From: JACJWR01 sp964547485
GTDB lineage: Bacteria; Actinomycetota; Actinomycetes; S36-B12; UBA10799
Direction of reading: 5' to 3'
NCBI GenBank assembly: GCA_964547485.1
Contig: CAZJNU010000037.1
Span: 1 to 24,917, forward strand
Length of the DNA stretch: 24,917 bases
Shown: piece after piece, positions 1 through 6,409 of the stretch
Layout: every line of letters starts with the position of its first letter
Numbering within the stretch: position 1 is the stretch's first letter
Notes under the pieces: model-generated
What the model saw: the letters and a program-made list of their open reading frames with translations, nothing else
The model's database searches: none
What the model was told of the DNA's origin: nothing
Position numbers and translations under genes: made by a program

Positions 1-2
1 CG

Positions 3-38
3 GTGCTGTTCGTCGTAGCGGCCGCGCTCGCCGTGTAG
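3..38 (+). CDS. C-terminal end of an unidentified protein (partial)
   Basis: The first bases read in frame as VLFVVAAALAV and then TAG at 36-38. The residues are strongly hydrophobic, as at the end of a membrane protein. A hairpin about 70 bases downstream (110-132) fits the end of a transcript. The tail is too short to name a family. The main alternative is that the open frame is chance, because only 11 codons are visible. Confidence 0.35.
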   Translation: MLFVVAAALAV

Positions 39-246
39 GCGGTTCATCCTCAAGCGTGAGCAACGACTAGCCACGCTCCAAGGGACCGAACCCGCCGGTG
101 CCGCCGCGCGGCATCCGCGCGCGTCGGATGCCTGATGCGTGAGGTCGAACCTTGATTCGCGGATTTCAGCGGGAAGTCACCTCTGACTCCGTTACGTGCC
201 ACCGGATTGGGGCCGATCACTTCTTTCCGACCAGCAGCGGGCATAC
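39..246. other. Non-coding stretch before the assembly gap
   Basis: Apart from the hairpin at 110-132 I see no gene here. Open frames crossing this stretch run into the N gap and have no recognisable protein content or ribosome binding site. The sequence has normal composition, unlike the part after the gap. Confidence 0.5.
110..132 (+). terminator. Hairpin, possible terminator of the leftmost gene
   Basis: GGCATCCG (110-117) and CGGATGCC (125-132) are perfect 8-bp inverted arms around a 7-base loop. There is no T-run after it, which is common for actinobacterial terminators. It lies about 70 bases after the TAG at 36-38. It is symmetrical, so it could act on either strand. Confidence 0.45.
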
Positions 247-256
247 NNNNNNNNNN
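247..256. other. Assembly gap of ten N bases
   Basis: Ten consecutive N bases are present. The real gap length is unknown, so the sequences on the two sides need not be contiguous. Confidence 0.99.
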
Positions 257-440
257 GTTCGGCGGGTAGCCGCGTTGGGCCCCCCAACAACCGGAGGAGC
301 GGGGGGGGGACAACCGTGGGGGGGGGGCGCACCGGGGTCACCCCCCGCGGGCCCGGGCCGGGGCCACCCACCGGGGGGTCGCGCCCCCGGCGGGGGGGTC
401 GCCCGTTGGGTGTGGTTCAACTTTGGGGGGGGGGGGGGCC
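257..440. other. G-run-rich, probably unreliable sequence next to the gap
   Basis: This stretch holds repeated G homopolymers: nine at 301-309, ten at 318-327, six at 373-378, seven at 392-398 and fourteen at 425-438, with several C-runs. Nothing else in the window looks like this. Lying directly beside an N gap, it is best read as low-quality gap-edge sequence. I call no gene in 257-504. Confidence 0.7.
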
Positions 441-504
441 ATTATGGGCCCCCAACCCCCCACTACATTGCCGAACTGGCCGGGTATGCCCGATATCTCT
501 GGCG

Positions 505-1281
505 CTACAGACCCAGCGCGGCGCGCAAGGCCGTTTGAGCTGCCGATACCGCAGCCCGGTAGGTCGACTTGGCGGTGCGCTTAGCCGACTCGTAACTGCG
601 CTCCGCAGTGCGGGCGGCCGCCCTGTACTTGGCGTGGGCAGCCTTCACCTGGGTGCGGTTGCTGGCGGTTTTCAGATCGTCGGCCAAAGTGGCGCGTCCG
701 GCCGCAAGGGCGGCCACGTATTGGCTGCGGGCGGTGGCCGCTGTGGCCTGGAACGCTTCGCCGGCCGCGGCGACCGCGTCGGAGCACGCGGTCCGAGCCG
801 CCTGCTCGGCTGGCGTCGCGGTTGCGGCGTAGTACGCGGAGTAGGCGGCCGCAATGGCTGTCTCCAACTTCGCCTCAGATGCCTCCTCCGCAGCCTTCTC
901 AGTCGCCTTCACTGAGGTGAGCGTGTCGGCTAGCTTCACCTTCGCCGCCTCAATTGCGACCTTGGTTCCGGCGGCGGCGCGAAGGTCGGCGCGATACTGA
1001 GTCTTGGCCGCACGCTCGGCTGCAGCTGCGGCCCTTTCTGACTGCCTGTGCTCCGACTTGGCGGCGAGCTTGGCGGCGGACACGGCAGCGGTCAAGGTGT
1101 GCTTCGCAGCCGAGGAGGGGGCGCTGCGGACTCCGATGGCGCACGGTTGCGAGGACTTGTCGCGGGACGACTCGCCACTAAGGTCGTCATGTCCGCTGGC
1201 ATTTGCCGGCGCAGTCACCGACAGCGTCGCGGCTGCTGCCAGTGCCGCCGTCACCGACAGGGTTGTGATTCGTTTGCGCAT
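505..1281 (-). CDS. Secreted Ala-rich helical protein with 11-residue repeats
   Basis: Unrecognised 258-residue protein. Residues 1-29 form a signal peptide: MRKR, a hydrophobic Ala/Leu/Val stretch, then a probable cut after ANA (26-28). The mature part is Ala-rich with many charged residues, as in long helices or coiled coils. Residues 216-248 form three 11-residue units with Tyr at the same place (Y219, Y230, Y241), and related RSQY and KTQY segments lie around Y188 and Y96. The only two cysteines, C47 and C166, could form a disulfide outside the cell. The ATG start has GGAGG six bases upstream (plus-strand CCTCC at 1288-1292). It is downstream of and co-oriented with the VOC gene, 151 bp away. 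A surface, stalk-like or desiccation-type helical protein is possible, but the function is unknown. Confidence 0.75.
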   Translation of the reverse strand: MRKRITTLSVTAALAAAATLSVTAPANASGHDDLSGESSRDKSSQPCAIGVRSAPSSAAKHTLTAAVSAAKLAAKSEHRQSERAAAAAERAAKTQYRADLRAAAGTKVAIEAAKVKLADTLTSVKATEKAAEEASEAKLETAIAAAYSAYYAATATPAEQAARTACSDAVAAAGEAFQATAATARSQYVAALAAGRATLADDLKTASNRTQVKAAHAKYRAAARTAERSYESAKRTAKSTYRAAVSAAQTALRAALGL

Positions 1282-1356
1282 GAGGGTCCTCCATCGTTGG
1301 GGGCTCCCGTTGAACCCGTGCCAGCGACGCTACTGCGGCGCGAGCAGGGCAGGAGT

Positions 1357-1406
1357 TAAGCGACGGTAAGGTCGACGCGCGCAGGTAAAGCGACGGCAAA
1401 GTCGAC
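1357..1406. repeat. Imperfect 20-bp direct repeat with 30-bp period
   Basis: TAAGCGACGGTAAGGTCGAC (1357-1376) recurs as AAAGCGACGGCAAAGTCGAC (1387-1406), 17 of 20 bases identical, separated by 10 bases. It lies 76-125 bases upstream of the Ala-rich secreted gene (minus strand) and just after the VOC stop codon. A tandem regulator site or promoter element is possible. I cannot define a convincing promoter around it. Confidence 0.6.
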
Positions 1407-1432
1407 CCTGGGGTGGCGCTTGGCGGGCCGCA

Positions 1433-1849
1433 TCAGCCCAACGATGCCGCGGGATCTGACTGCATCAGCCCCAGGATGTTGCCATCGGGGTCCTTGACGT
1501 AGGCGAGCCAGCCGATCCCCGGGACGGCGCTGAGCGGGACCGCCACCGAACCTCCGGCGGCCAGGGCCTTCTCTAGATAGGCAGCGCAGTCAGGCACGTC
1601 GACTGTGACGACGAACGAGTTGACCGGCTGGCCCTCTTCCGGGGCTGGCCCCATCCGCTCCAGCAGGCCTCCGTCAATTCCCGGTTCACTGCTTGGGTCA
1701 CCGGTCATCGGGTTGCCGTCGCCGGTGCTGATGAGCCAGTAGGGTGCGCCTTCCCAGCGATGGAAGTGCCATCCGAACAGCTGCTCGTAGAAGGCCTTGC
1801 TCGCGGCTGGGTCACTGGCATGGATCTCGAAGTGAACAGGTCGGGGCAC
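1433..1849 (-). CDS. VOC (glyoxalase/bleomycin-resistance fold) family protein
   Basis: The 138-residue protein is a single VOC module. It opens with VHFEIHASDPAASKAFYEQLFGW, shortened here to its typical pattern of a beta strand followed by the FYxxLFGW helix end. It ends with a DPDGNILGLMQ strand that is characteristic of the family. VOC proteins are usually metal-dependent lyases, isomerases, dioxygenases or drug-binding proteins. No specific substrate can be assigned. The start is GTG at 1847-1849 with GGAGAG a few bases upstream. It begins 18 bases after the stop of the dehydrogenase gene on the same strand, so the two are probably co-transcribed. Confidence 0.85.
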   Translation of the reverse strand: MPRPVHFEIHASDPAASKAFYEQLFGWHFHRWEGAPYWLISTGDGNPMTGDPSSEPGIDGGLLERMGPAPEEGQPVNSFVVTVDVPDCAAYLEKALAAGGSVAVPLSAVPGIGWLAYVKDPDGNILGLMQSDPAASLG

Positions 1850-1867
1850 GGGTCTCTCCAGGTTGTG

Positions 1868-2563
1868 TCAGTCGAAGGCTGTGCTGGGCAGGTCGCGTTC
1901 ATCGCCAAGTATCGCCGCCAGCACTCGCGCTCCGACGGCGTCTGGGTGAAGGCCGGTAGGGAGCCGGGGGGCCGTGCCGGACAGCGGCCGGTCGACGAGA
2001 CCCGTTTCGGTGTGCGGCGGGCGGGCATCGATAAGGCGGATCCCGGCTCGGCGAAGCTCCCGGCTGGCGGCGGCGTCGTAGGCAGTCAGGGCCGCCTTCG
2101 ACGCGGAGTAGGCGGCCATGCCGGCCGTTGGGTGCTCGGCGACAACCGCGCTGAGTTGCACGACGAAAGGTGACCGACCATCGCGGGCCGAACTGGTCAG
2201 GTGGGGCAGGGCGGCCCGAAGCAGCCGGATAGGTGCCAGGGTGTTGATTTGGAAGAGTTCCAGCAGCGCAGTGTCGGGTAGGTCGGCCACAGGTCCGAAC
2301 GCGACTGCACCGGAGGCCACGACCAGACCGTCGAGTCGGCCATGGGCCTCGACGGCAGCAGTTGCGGCCCGTTCGGCCGATTCGGGTTGGCGCAGATCAC
2401 CGGTCATCAGCACTGCATCGAGGCTGAGCGCCTGCAACCGCCCGAGGTCGCGGCCCTGGAGGGTGAGCTTGGCGCCCTGCTGGGCCAATTGGCGGCTGAT
2501 CGCCGCACCGAGCCCGCCGGTCGCTCCGACCACCAGGACGGACAGGTCGCGCACGGATGACAT
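1868..2563 (-). CDS. Short-chain dehydrogenase/reductase (SDR) family oxidoreductase
   Basis: A 231-residue classical SDR with a Rossmann fold. The nucleotide-binding motif GATGGLG is at residues 13-19, and the catalytic residues N107, S138, Y152 and K156 (YSASK) are all present, so the enzyme should be active with NAD(H) or NADP(H). RPPHTETGL near residue 181 is typical of small cytosolic SDRs. The substrate is unknown. The frame stays open to 3004, but that extension crosses tRNA-Gly, so I place the start at the ATG at 2561-2563, directly before the first Rossmann strand. The ribosome binding site is weak (AGGGG about 15 bases upstream). The VOC gene follows 18 bases later, probably in the same transcript. 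Confidence 0.87.
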   Translation of the reverse strand: MSSVRDLSVLVVGATGGLGAAISRQLAQQGAKLTLQGRDLGRLQALSLDAVLMTGDLRQPESAERAATAAVEAHGRLDGLVVASGAVAFGPVADLPDTALLELFQINTLAPIRLLRAALPHLTSSARDGRSPFVVQLSAVVAEHPTAGMAAYSASKAALTAYDAAASRELRRAGIRLIDARPPHTETGLVDRPLSGTAPRLPTGLHPDAVGARVLAAILGDERDLPSTAFD

Positions 2564-2592
2564 GCGGTGAGTGTGCCAGCCCCTGGGTTTCT

Positions 2593-2625
2593 CCGCCTTT
2601 CGAGGCGGCGGCGTCCGCTGACGCC
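2593..2625 (-). terminator. Two tandem hairpins after tRNA-Gly
   Basis: Two perfect 6-bp stems with 4-base loops sit side by side: GGCGTC/GACGCC (2610-2615 with 2620-2625) and CCGCCT/AGGCGG (2593-2598 with 2603-2608). They lie 20-52 bases past the 3' end of tRNA-Gly in its reading direction. This fits a terminator or processing structure for the tRNA transcript, and it is only 29 bases before the SDR start codon. There is no T-run. Confidence 0.5.
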
Positions 2626-2644
2626 GTCTTCCGCAGGAGACGAG

Positions 2645-2718
2645 TGGAGCGGGTGACCGGGATCGAACCGGCATGGCCAGCTTGGAAGGCTGGGGCTCTA
2701 CCATTGAGCTACACCCGC
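2645..2718 (-). tRNA. tRNA-Gly(TCC)
   Basis: The minus strand folds into a full cloverleaf. The acceptor stem is GCGGGTG/CACCCGC (2712-2718 with 2649-2655). The anticodon stem CCAGC/GCTGG encloses CTTCCAA, giving anticodon TCC. The T arm has loop TTCGATC. The discriminator base is T at 2648 (minus-strand reading), and CCA is encoded at 2645-2647. It reads GGA and probably GGG glycine codons. Confidence 0.95.
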
Positions 2719-3055
2719 GGTGCGCGCCTGGGCGCGAAACCGACCCAAGTATGCCGCACGGGACTGCGGACGCGGTCACGGTGGGCGCTGCGGCGTGGCG
2801 CGACTGCCTGGGGTCACCTGAACTGCCTCGGTGGCGGCGAGGGGCCCGTGGGCACTCCACGAAACCGAAATTCGGCACGACACGCCGCGACACGCCGCCG
2901 GTGGAGCGGCGCATCGCGATCGGGGAGTGCACAGAGGACATCGCTGAGGGCCGGACAGGGTGTAGAGCCCGCGCAGGGGGTCGAGTCGCTGCTCTGTGGA
3001 GCACCCAGGGCAGCGGGCGCAGGGGCGCCCCGTAGACTCTCGCAGGAAGTCACCG
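2719..3055. other. Non-coding region between divergent tRNA genes
   Basis: No gene is supported in this stretch of about 340 bp, which must hold the promoters of tRNA-Gly (leftward) and tRNA-Pro (rightward). A -10-like CATACT is on the minus strand at 2748-2753, and TAGACT is on the plus strand at 3033-3038, about 18 bases before tRNA-Pro. I see no clear -35 for either. Other structure: a perfect 10-bp tandem CGACACGCCG at 2878-2897 and the palindrome GGGGCGCCCC at 3022-3031, just before TAGACT. Confidence 0.5.
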
Positions 3056-3128
3056 CGGGGCGTAGCGTAGTGGCTAGCGCGCCTGCTTTGGGTGCAGGAG
3101 ATCGGGAGTTCGAGTCTCCCCGCCCCGA
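3056..3128 (+). tRNA. tRNA-Pro(TGG)
   Basis: A complete 73-base cloverleaf: acceptor CGGGGCG (3056-3062) with CGCCCCG (3121-3127), D stem GCGT/GCGC, anticodon stem CCTGC/GCAGG around TTTGGGT (anticodon TGG), and T stem GGGAG/CTCCC with loop TTCGAGT. The discriminator is A at 3128. The next bases are CGA, so CCA is not encoded, unlike in the neighbouring tRNA-Gly. Confidence 0.95.
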
Positions 3129-3199
3129 CGAACGGCCCGGCGGCTGTATGCCTGGCCGAACGGTCCACCAGCGGGCAGCAATTGGCCACCCCCGCAGGA

Positions 3200-3230
3200 T
3201 TGAGTAGTACCCGCACGACCGCACTACCCT
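3200..3230 (+). promoter_or_regulatory. Possible promoter for tig
   Basis: TTGAGT (3200-3205) and TACCCT (3225-3230) resemble -35 and -10 hexamers, separated by 19 bases, slightly longer than ideal. They lie 50-80 bases before the tig start. Assigned by eye only. Confidence 0.3.
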
Positions 3231-3282
3231 GCCGACCACCCGGACCCACACGTCCACCAGCAGATCTGGAGACCCGAGCACT

Positions 3283-4815
3283 GTGAAGAGCTCCCTGGAG
3301 AAACTCTCTGACACCCGCGTCCGCCTGACGGTGGAGTTGCCCTACGAGGAACTCCAACCGAGTCTGGACGCGGCCTACAAGCGGATTGCCGGGCAGGTCA
3401 ACATCCCGGGCTTCCGCAGGGGCAAGGTTCCTGCGCGCATCATCGAACAGCGATTCGGCCGGGGTGTGGTGCTCGAGGATGCGTTGAATGAAGCTGTGCC
3501 GGCGGCCTATGAAGCGGCAGCTGCGGAGCAGGGCGTGACGGCGCTTGGACAGCCCCAGGTCAACATCGACCAGAACCTCGAGGAGTTGACAGAAGGCACC
3601 GAAATCGTCTTCACGGCCGAGGTCGACGTCCGGCCCGAGATCGAGTTGCCCGACTACAAGGGGCTCACGGTCGAGGTGGCCGATGTCGAGGTGACCGAGG
3701 CCGACATCAACGAGCAGCTCGACGAGTTGCGCGGTCGGTTCGCGACCGTGACGCCGGTCGAGCGGGCCGCGGCGGACGGCGACCTGGTGGTTGTCGACGT
3801 GTCCGGCACGCTCGACGGGGTCGAGGTCGAGGAGTTCTCCGGCGCCGGCATGACGTTCCAGATCGGTGCCGGGAACATGATCGAAGGCTTCGACGATGCC
3901 GTCCGAGGCAAGTCCGAGGGCGAGACGGCCACCTTCAGTCACACGCCGCCGGAGGGTCCGCTGGCTGGCAAGGAGGTCGAGCTGTCAGTCGCGATCAAGG
4001 GGGTGCGGGAGCGGGAGCTGCCAGCCGCTGACGACGAGTTCGCAGAGATGGCCTCTGAGTTCGACACCATCGAGGAGTTGCGCGACGACCTCGCGGATAG
4101 ACTCGCCCGAGTGAAGTTGGTGGAGCAGGGCATCGAGGCCCGGGACAAGTTGGCCGAGCTGCTACTGGAAACGGTGGAGGTGCCGGTGCCGGAGGGTGTG
4201 CTGGCCGACATGCTCGAACAGCACTTCTCAGACGGTCACGGCGACGAGGAGCATAAGGCTCAGGTCGAAGAGGAGACCCGGACCTCGCTGCGCAGCCAGT
4301 TCCTGTTGGACGCGATCGCGGATGCTGAGGAGCTCGACGTCGATCAGGAGGAGCTGAGCCAATGGATCATGCAGCAGGCTCCCCGCTACCAGATGACGCC
4401 GGACCAGTTCATCCAGGCGTTGATGCAGGCCAATCAGCTGAGCAACGCCTTCGGTGACGTTCGGCGCGGCAAGGCGCTGAGCGTTGTACTCGAGAATGCC
4501 GTCATCACGGACGCCTCCGGTCACGTGGTGGACCTCAGCGCCCTGGACGAGATCGAGGACGAGGAGCCGCTGCTGCCGAGCGAAGAGGACATGCTCGAGA
4601 TGGAGGAGGAGATCCTCGAGGCGGAGGCGGAGTTCCTGGAGGCCGAAGCCCTGTTGGAGGCTGAAGCTGACGAGATCATCGAGGTCGACGAGATCGTCGA
4701 GGTGATTGAGGCCGCCGACGGGGAGATCATCGAGGTGATCGAGATCGACGAGACGGTGGTCGTCGTCGACGAGGCTGGTGGGGCCGACCAGGGTGGGGCC
4801 GAACCCAAGGGCTGA
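3283..4815 (+). CDS. tig: Trigger factor (ribosome-associated chaperone, FKBP-type PPIase)
   Basis: Trigger factor binds the ribosome near the exit tunnel through its N-terminal domain and shields nascent chains. The ribosome-docking signature GFRRGKVP is at residues 43-50. An FKBP-type peptidyl-prolyl isomerase domain spans about 165-245, and the helical chaperone arms about 250-415. The protein is 510 residues, longer than the usual 430-470. The excess is an acidic tail (422-510) with about 37 Asp/Glu of 89 residues and one basic residue, K509. The start is GTG with GGAGA ten bases upstream. Its place directly before clpP1-clpP2-clpX is the common bacterial arrangement linking folding to degradation. 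Confidence 0.96.
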   Translation: MKSSLEKLSDTRVRLTVELPYEELQPSLDAAYKRIAGQVNIPGFRRGKVPARIIEQRFGRGVVLEDALNEAVPAAYEAAAAEQGVTALGQPQVNIDQNLEELTEGTEIVFTAEVDVRPEIELPDYKGLTVEVADVEVTEADINEQLDELRGRFATVTPVERAAADGDLVVVDVSGTLDGVEVEEFSGAGMTFQIGAGNMIEGFDDAVRGKSEGETATFSHTPPEGPLAGKEVELSVAIKGVRERELPAADDEFAEMASEFDTIEELRDDLADRLARVKLVEQGIEARDKLAELLLETVEVPVPEGVLADMLEQHFSDGHGDEEHKAQVEEETRTSLRSQFLLDAIADAEELDVDQEELSQWIMQQAPRYQMTPDQFIQALMQANQLSNAFGDVRRGKALSVVLENAVITDASGHVVDLSALDEIEDEEPLLPSEEDMLEMEEEILEAEAEFLEAEALLEAEADEIIEVDEIVEVIEAADGEIIEVIEIDETVVVVDEAGGADQGGAEPKG

Positions 4816-4828
4816 GCCGTCAGCGAAC
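4813..4828 (+). promoter_or_regulatory. Weak ClgR-like operator before clpP1
   Basis: AGC-CGTCA-GCGAAC (4815-4828) resembles the ClgR site described for actinobacterial clp genes, a CGC/GCG inverted repeat five bases apart. The right half is good; the left half reads AGC, not CGC, and a central base differs. It overlaps the tig stop codon and lies about 45 bases before the putative -10 at 4867. Tentative. Confidence 0.25.
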
Positions 4829-4866
4829 ACCCACCGCCTTGGGAAGTCCTGGCGGGGGGAGCGGGT

Positions 4867-4872
4867 TAGGGT
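4867..4872 (+). promoter_or_regulatory. Putative -10 element for clpP1-clpP2
   Basis: TAGGGT fits the actinobacterial TANNNT pattern and lies in the tig-clpP1 spacer. No convincing -35 is visible, which would suit an activator-dependent promoter. The same hexamer occurs before rne (22792-22797). Confidence 0.3.
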
Positions 4873-4945
4873 CATCACAGACGTGACAACAAGCGGATTC
4901 CGGCCGTGGTGGCCAGCGGATCCGTCTGAGCCGAGAGGGAGTGCG

Positions 4946-5614
4946 TTGAGCACTATCGATAGCACTGGAAATTCAGTTCCCGGACTGACTGTGCCGGACC
5001 TCCGCGGCGCTGGCGCCGGGATGCCCAGCTATGACGACTCGGTGTATCAGCGCCTGCTCAGGGAGCGCATCGTGTTCCTCGGATCGCAGGTAGAGGATTC
5101 GGTCGCGAACCTGTTGTGCGCCCAGATCCTATTGCTGGCCGCGGAGGATCCCGACCGCGACATCTACCTCTACATCAACTCCCCGGGTGGTTCCGTCACC
5201 GCCGGCATGGCGATCTACGACACCATGCAGTACGTCGAGAGCGATGTGGCGACGGTTGCGATGGGGCTGGCGGCGTCGATGGGTCAGTTCCTGCTCAGCG
5301 CCGGTGCGAAGGGCAAGCGATACGCCCTGCCGCACGCCCGGATCATGATGCATCAGCCCTCCGGTGGAATCGGCGGAACGGCGTCGGATATCAAGATCCA
5401 GGCCGAGCAGATGCTGCACATCAAGAAGCAGATGGCCGAGTTGATCGCCGAGCAGACCGGGCAGACGCTGGAGCAGGTCGAATCGGACTCGGACCGGGAT
5501 CGGTGGTTCACCGCCGATGCGGCGCTCGAGTATGGCTTCATCGACCAGGTCGTGCGCAACGCGGCCGATGTCACCGGCAGCGGCGGCACCAAAGCACGGG
5601 GAGCGAAGAAGTGA
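4946..5614 (+). CDS. clpP1: ATP-dependent Clp protease proteolytic subunit ClpP1
   Basis: A serine peptidase subunit of the ClpP1P2 barrel, which degrades substrates unfolded by ClpX or ClpC. The catalytic triad is intact: S111 in GLAASMGQ, H136 in MMHQP and D185 in DRDRW, with spacing as in E. coli ClpP. DSVYQRLLRERIVFLG and YINSPGGS are family signatures. I chose the TTG at 4946 (222 residues) because AGAGGGAG precedes it by about five bases. Alternatives are a GTG at 4883 ten bases after TAGGGT, and an ATG at 5021 (MPSYDDSVYQ) giving 197 residues, near the family's mature length. ClpP1 is usually processed at its N-terminus, so part of this leader may be a propeptide. clpP2 follows after 47 bases. 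Confidence 0.94.
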   Translation: MSTIDSTGNSVPGLTVPDLRGAGAGMPSYDDSVYQRLLRERIVFLGSQVEDSVANLLCAQILLLAAEDPDRDIYLYINSPGGSVTAGMAIYDTMQYVESDVATVAMGLAASMGQFLLSAGAKGKRYALPHARIMMHQPSGGIGGTASDIKIQAEQMLHIKKQMAELIAEQTGQTLEQVESDSDRDRWFTADAALEYGFIDQVVRNAADVTGSGGTKARGAKK

Positions 5615-5661
5615 ACGTGCCACCTGCCACGCGCCACCCGTCGCCGTCGAGAGGATCAGTC

Positions 5662-6282
5662 GTGACCGAGTACGCGCCTCAGTCCCGCTATGTGTTGCCG
5701 GAGTTTCGCGAGCGCACGGCCAACGGTGAGCGGGTGCACAACCCGTACACCAAGCTGTTCGAGGAGCGGATCATCTTCCTCGGGGTGCAGATCGACGACG
5801 CCAGCGCCGACGATGTGATGGCGCAGTTGTTGTGCCTGGAGTCGATGGATCCGGATCGCGACATCTCGATCTACATCAACTCCCCCGGTGGCTCCTACAC
5901 CGCGATGACGGCGATCTACGACACGATGCAGTTCGTCAAGCCGGAGATTCAGACCGTCTGCCTGGGCCAAGCTGCGAGTGCCGCTGCGGTGCTGCTGGCC
6001 GCCGGCGCCCCCGGAAAGCGGTTCGCGCTACCCCACGCCAGGGTGCTCATCCACCAGCCCTACACCGAAGGTGGTGGCCAGGGATCGGATATCGAGATCC
6101 AGGCCAAGGAGATCCTCCGGATGCGCCAGGAGATGGAGGGCATCCTCGCCCAGCACACCGGTCGCAGCGCGGAACAGGTCGAGAGCGATATCGAGCGGGA
6201 CAAGATTCTGACCGCGGATATGGCCAAGGAGTACGGAATCGTCGACCAGGTCATCAACTCCCGCAAGATGGCGGCGAAGTAG
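5662..6282 (+). CDS. clpP2: ATP-dependent Clp protease proteolytic subunit ClpP2
   Basis: The second peptidase subunit, forming a mixed 14-mer with ClpP1 in actinobacteria. The triad is S106 in GQAASAAA, H131 in VLIHQP and D180 in ERDKILT. The N-terminus SRYVLPEF and FEERIIFLG match actinobacterial ClpP2. I chose GTG at 5662 (206 residues), preceded by GAGAGGA. A GTG at 5611 overlaps the clpP1 stop as GTGA, has GGGGAG seven bases before it, and would give 223 residues with translational coupling, so the start is uncertain. ClpP2 normally carries the surface that docks ClpX. Confidence 0.94.
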   Translation: MTEYAPQSRYVLPEFRERTANGERVHNPYTKLFEERIIFLGVQIDDASADDVMAQLLCLESMDPDRDISIYINSPGGSYTAMTAIYDTMQFVKPEIQTVCLGQAASAAAVLLAAGAPGKRFALPHARVLIHQPYTEGGGQGSDIEIQAKEILRMRQEMEGILAQHTGRSAEQVESDIERDKILTADMAKEYGIVDQVINSRKMAAK

Positions 6283-6330
6283 TCGGAGGGCTGACGATCC
6301 CCTGGGAACGCGCCCGGCGTCGAAGTGACC

Positions 6331-6336
6331 TATTGT
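6331..6336 (+). promoter_or_regulatory. Putative -10 element for clpX
   Basis: TATTGT matches TATAAT in four of six positions and lies in the 127-bp spacer between clpP2 and clpX. It would start a transcript near 6343 with a leader of about 65 bases. No clear -35 is visible. It would allow clpX to be expressed apart from clpP1P2. Confidence 0.4.
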
Positions 6337-6409
6337 CGGAATGTGGGGGTACCGTTCTCCTAACAACGCGGTTCCCGCTCGGGGGGCCGGGCTAAGGAAG
6401 GGTCGGGCT

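Noticed and set aside
301..438. Possible G-quadruplex cluster
   Set aside because: The G-runs are next to an N gap and look like sequencing artefact, so no biological claim is justified.
481..492. CGGG-TATG-CCCG hairpin after the Ala-rich gene as a terminator
   Set aside because: The stem has only 4 bp, no T-run follows, and it borders unreliable sequence.
1868..3004. Long open frame extending the dehydrogenase N-terminus
   Set aside because: The extension covers tRNA-Gly and has no protein-like content. The Rossmann fold begins at the ATG at 2561-2563.
2557..3207. 216-codon open frame on the plus strand
   Set aside because: It runs through both tRNA genes and overlaps the SDR start. It is a high-GC chance frame.
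5116..5610. N-terminal extension of the clpP2 frame
   Set aside because: It lies inside clpP1 in another frame, and its translation has no ClpP-like content.
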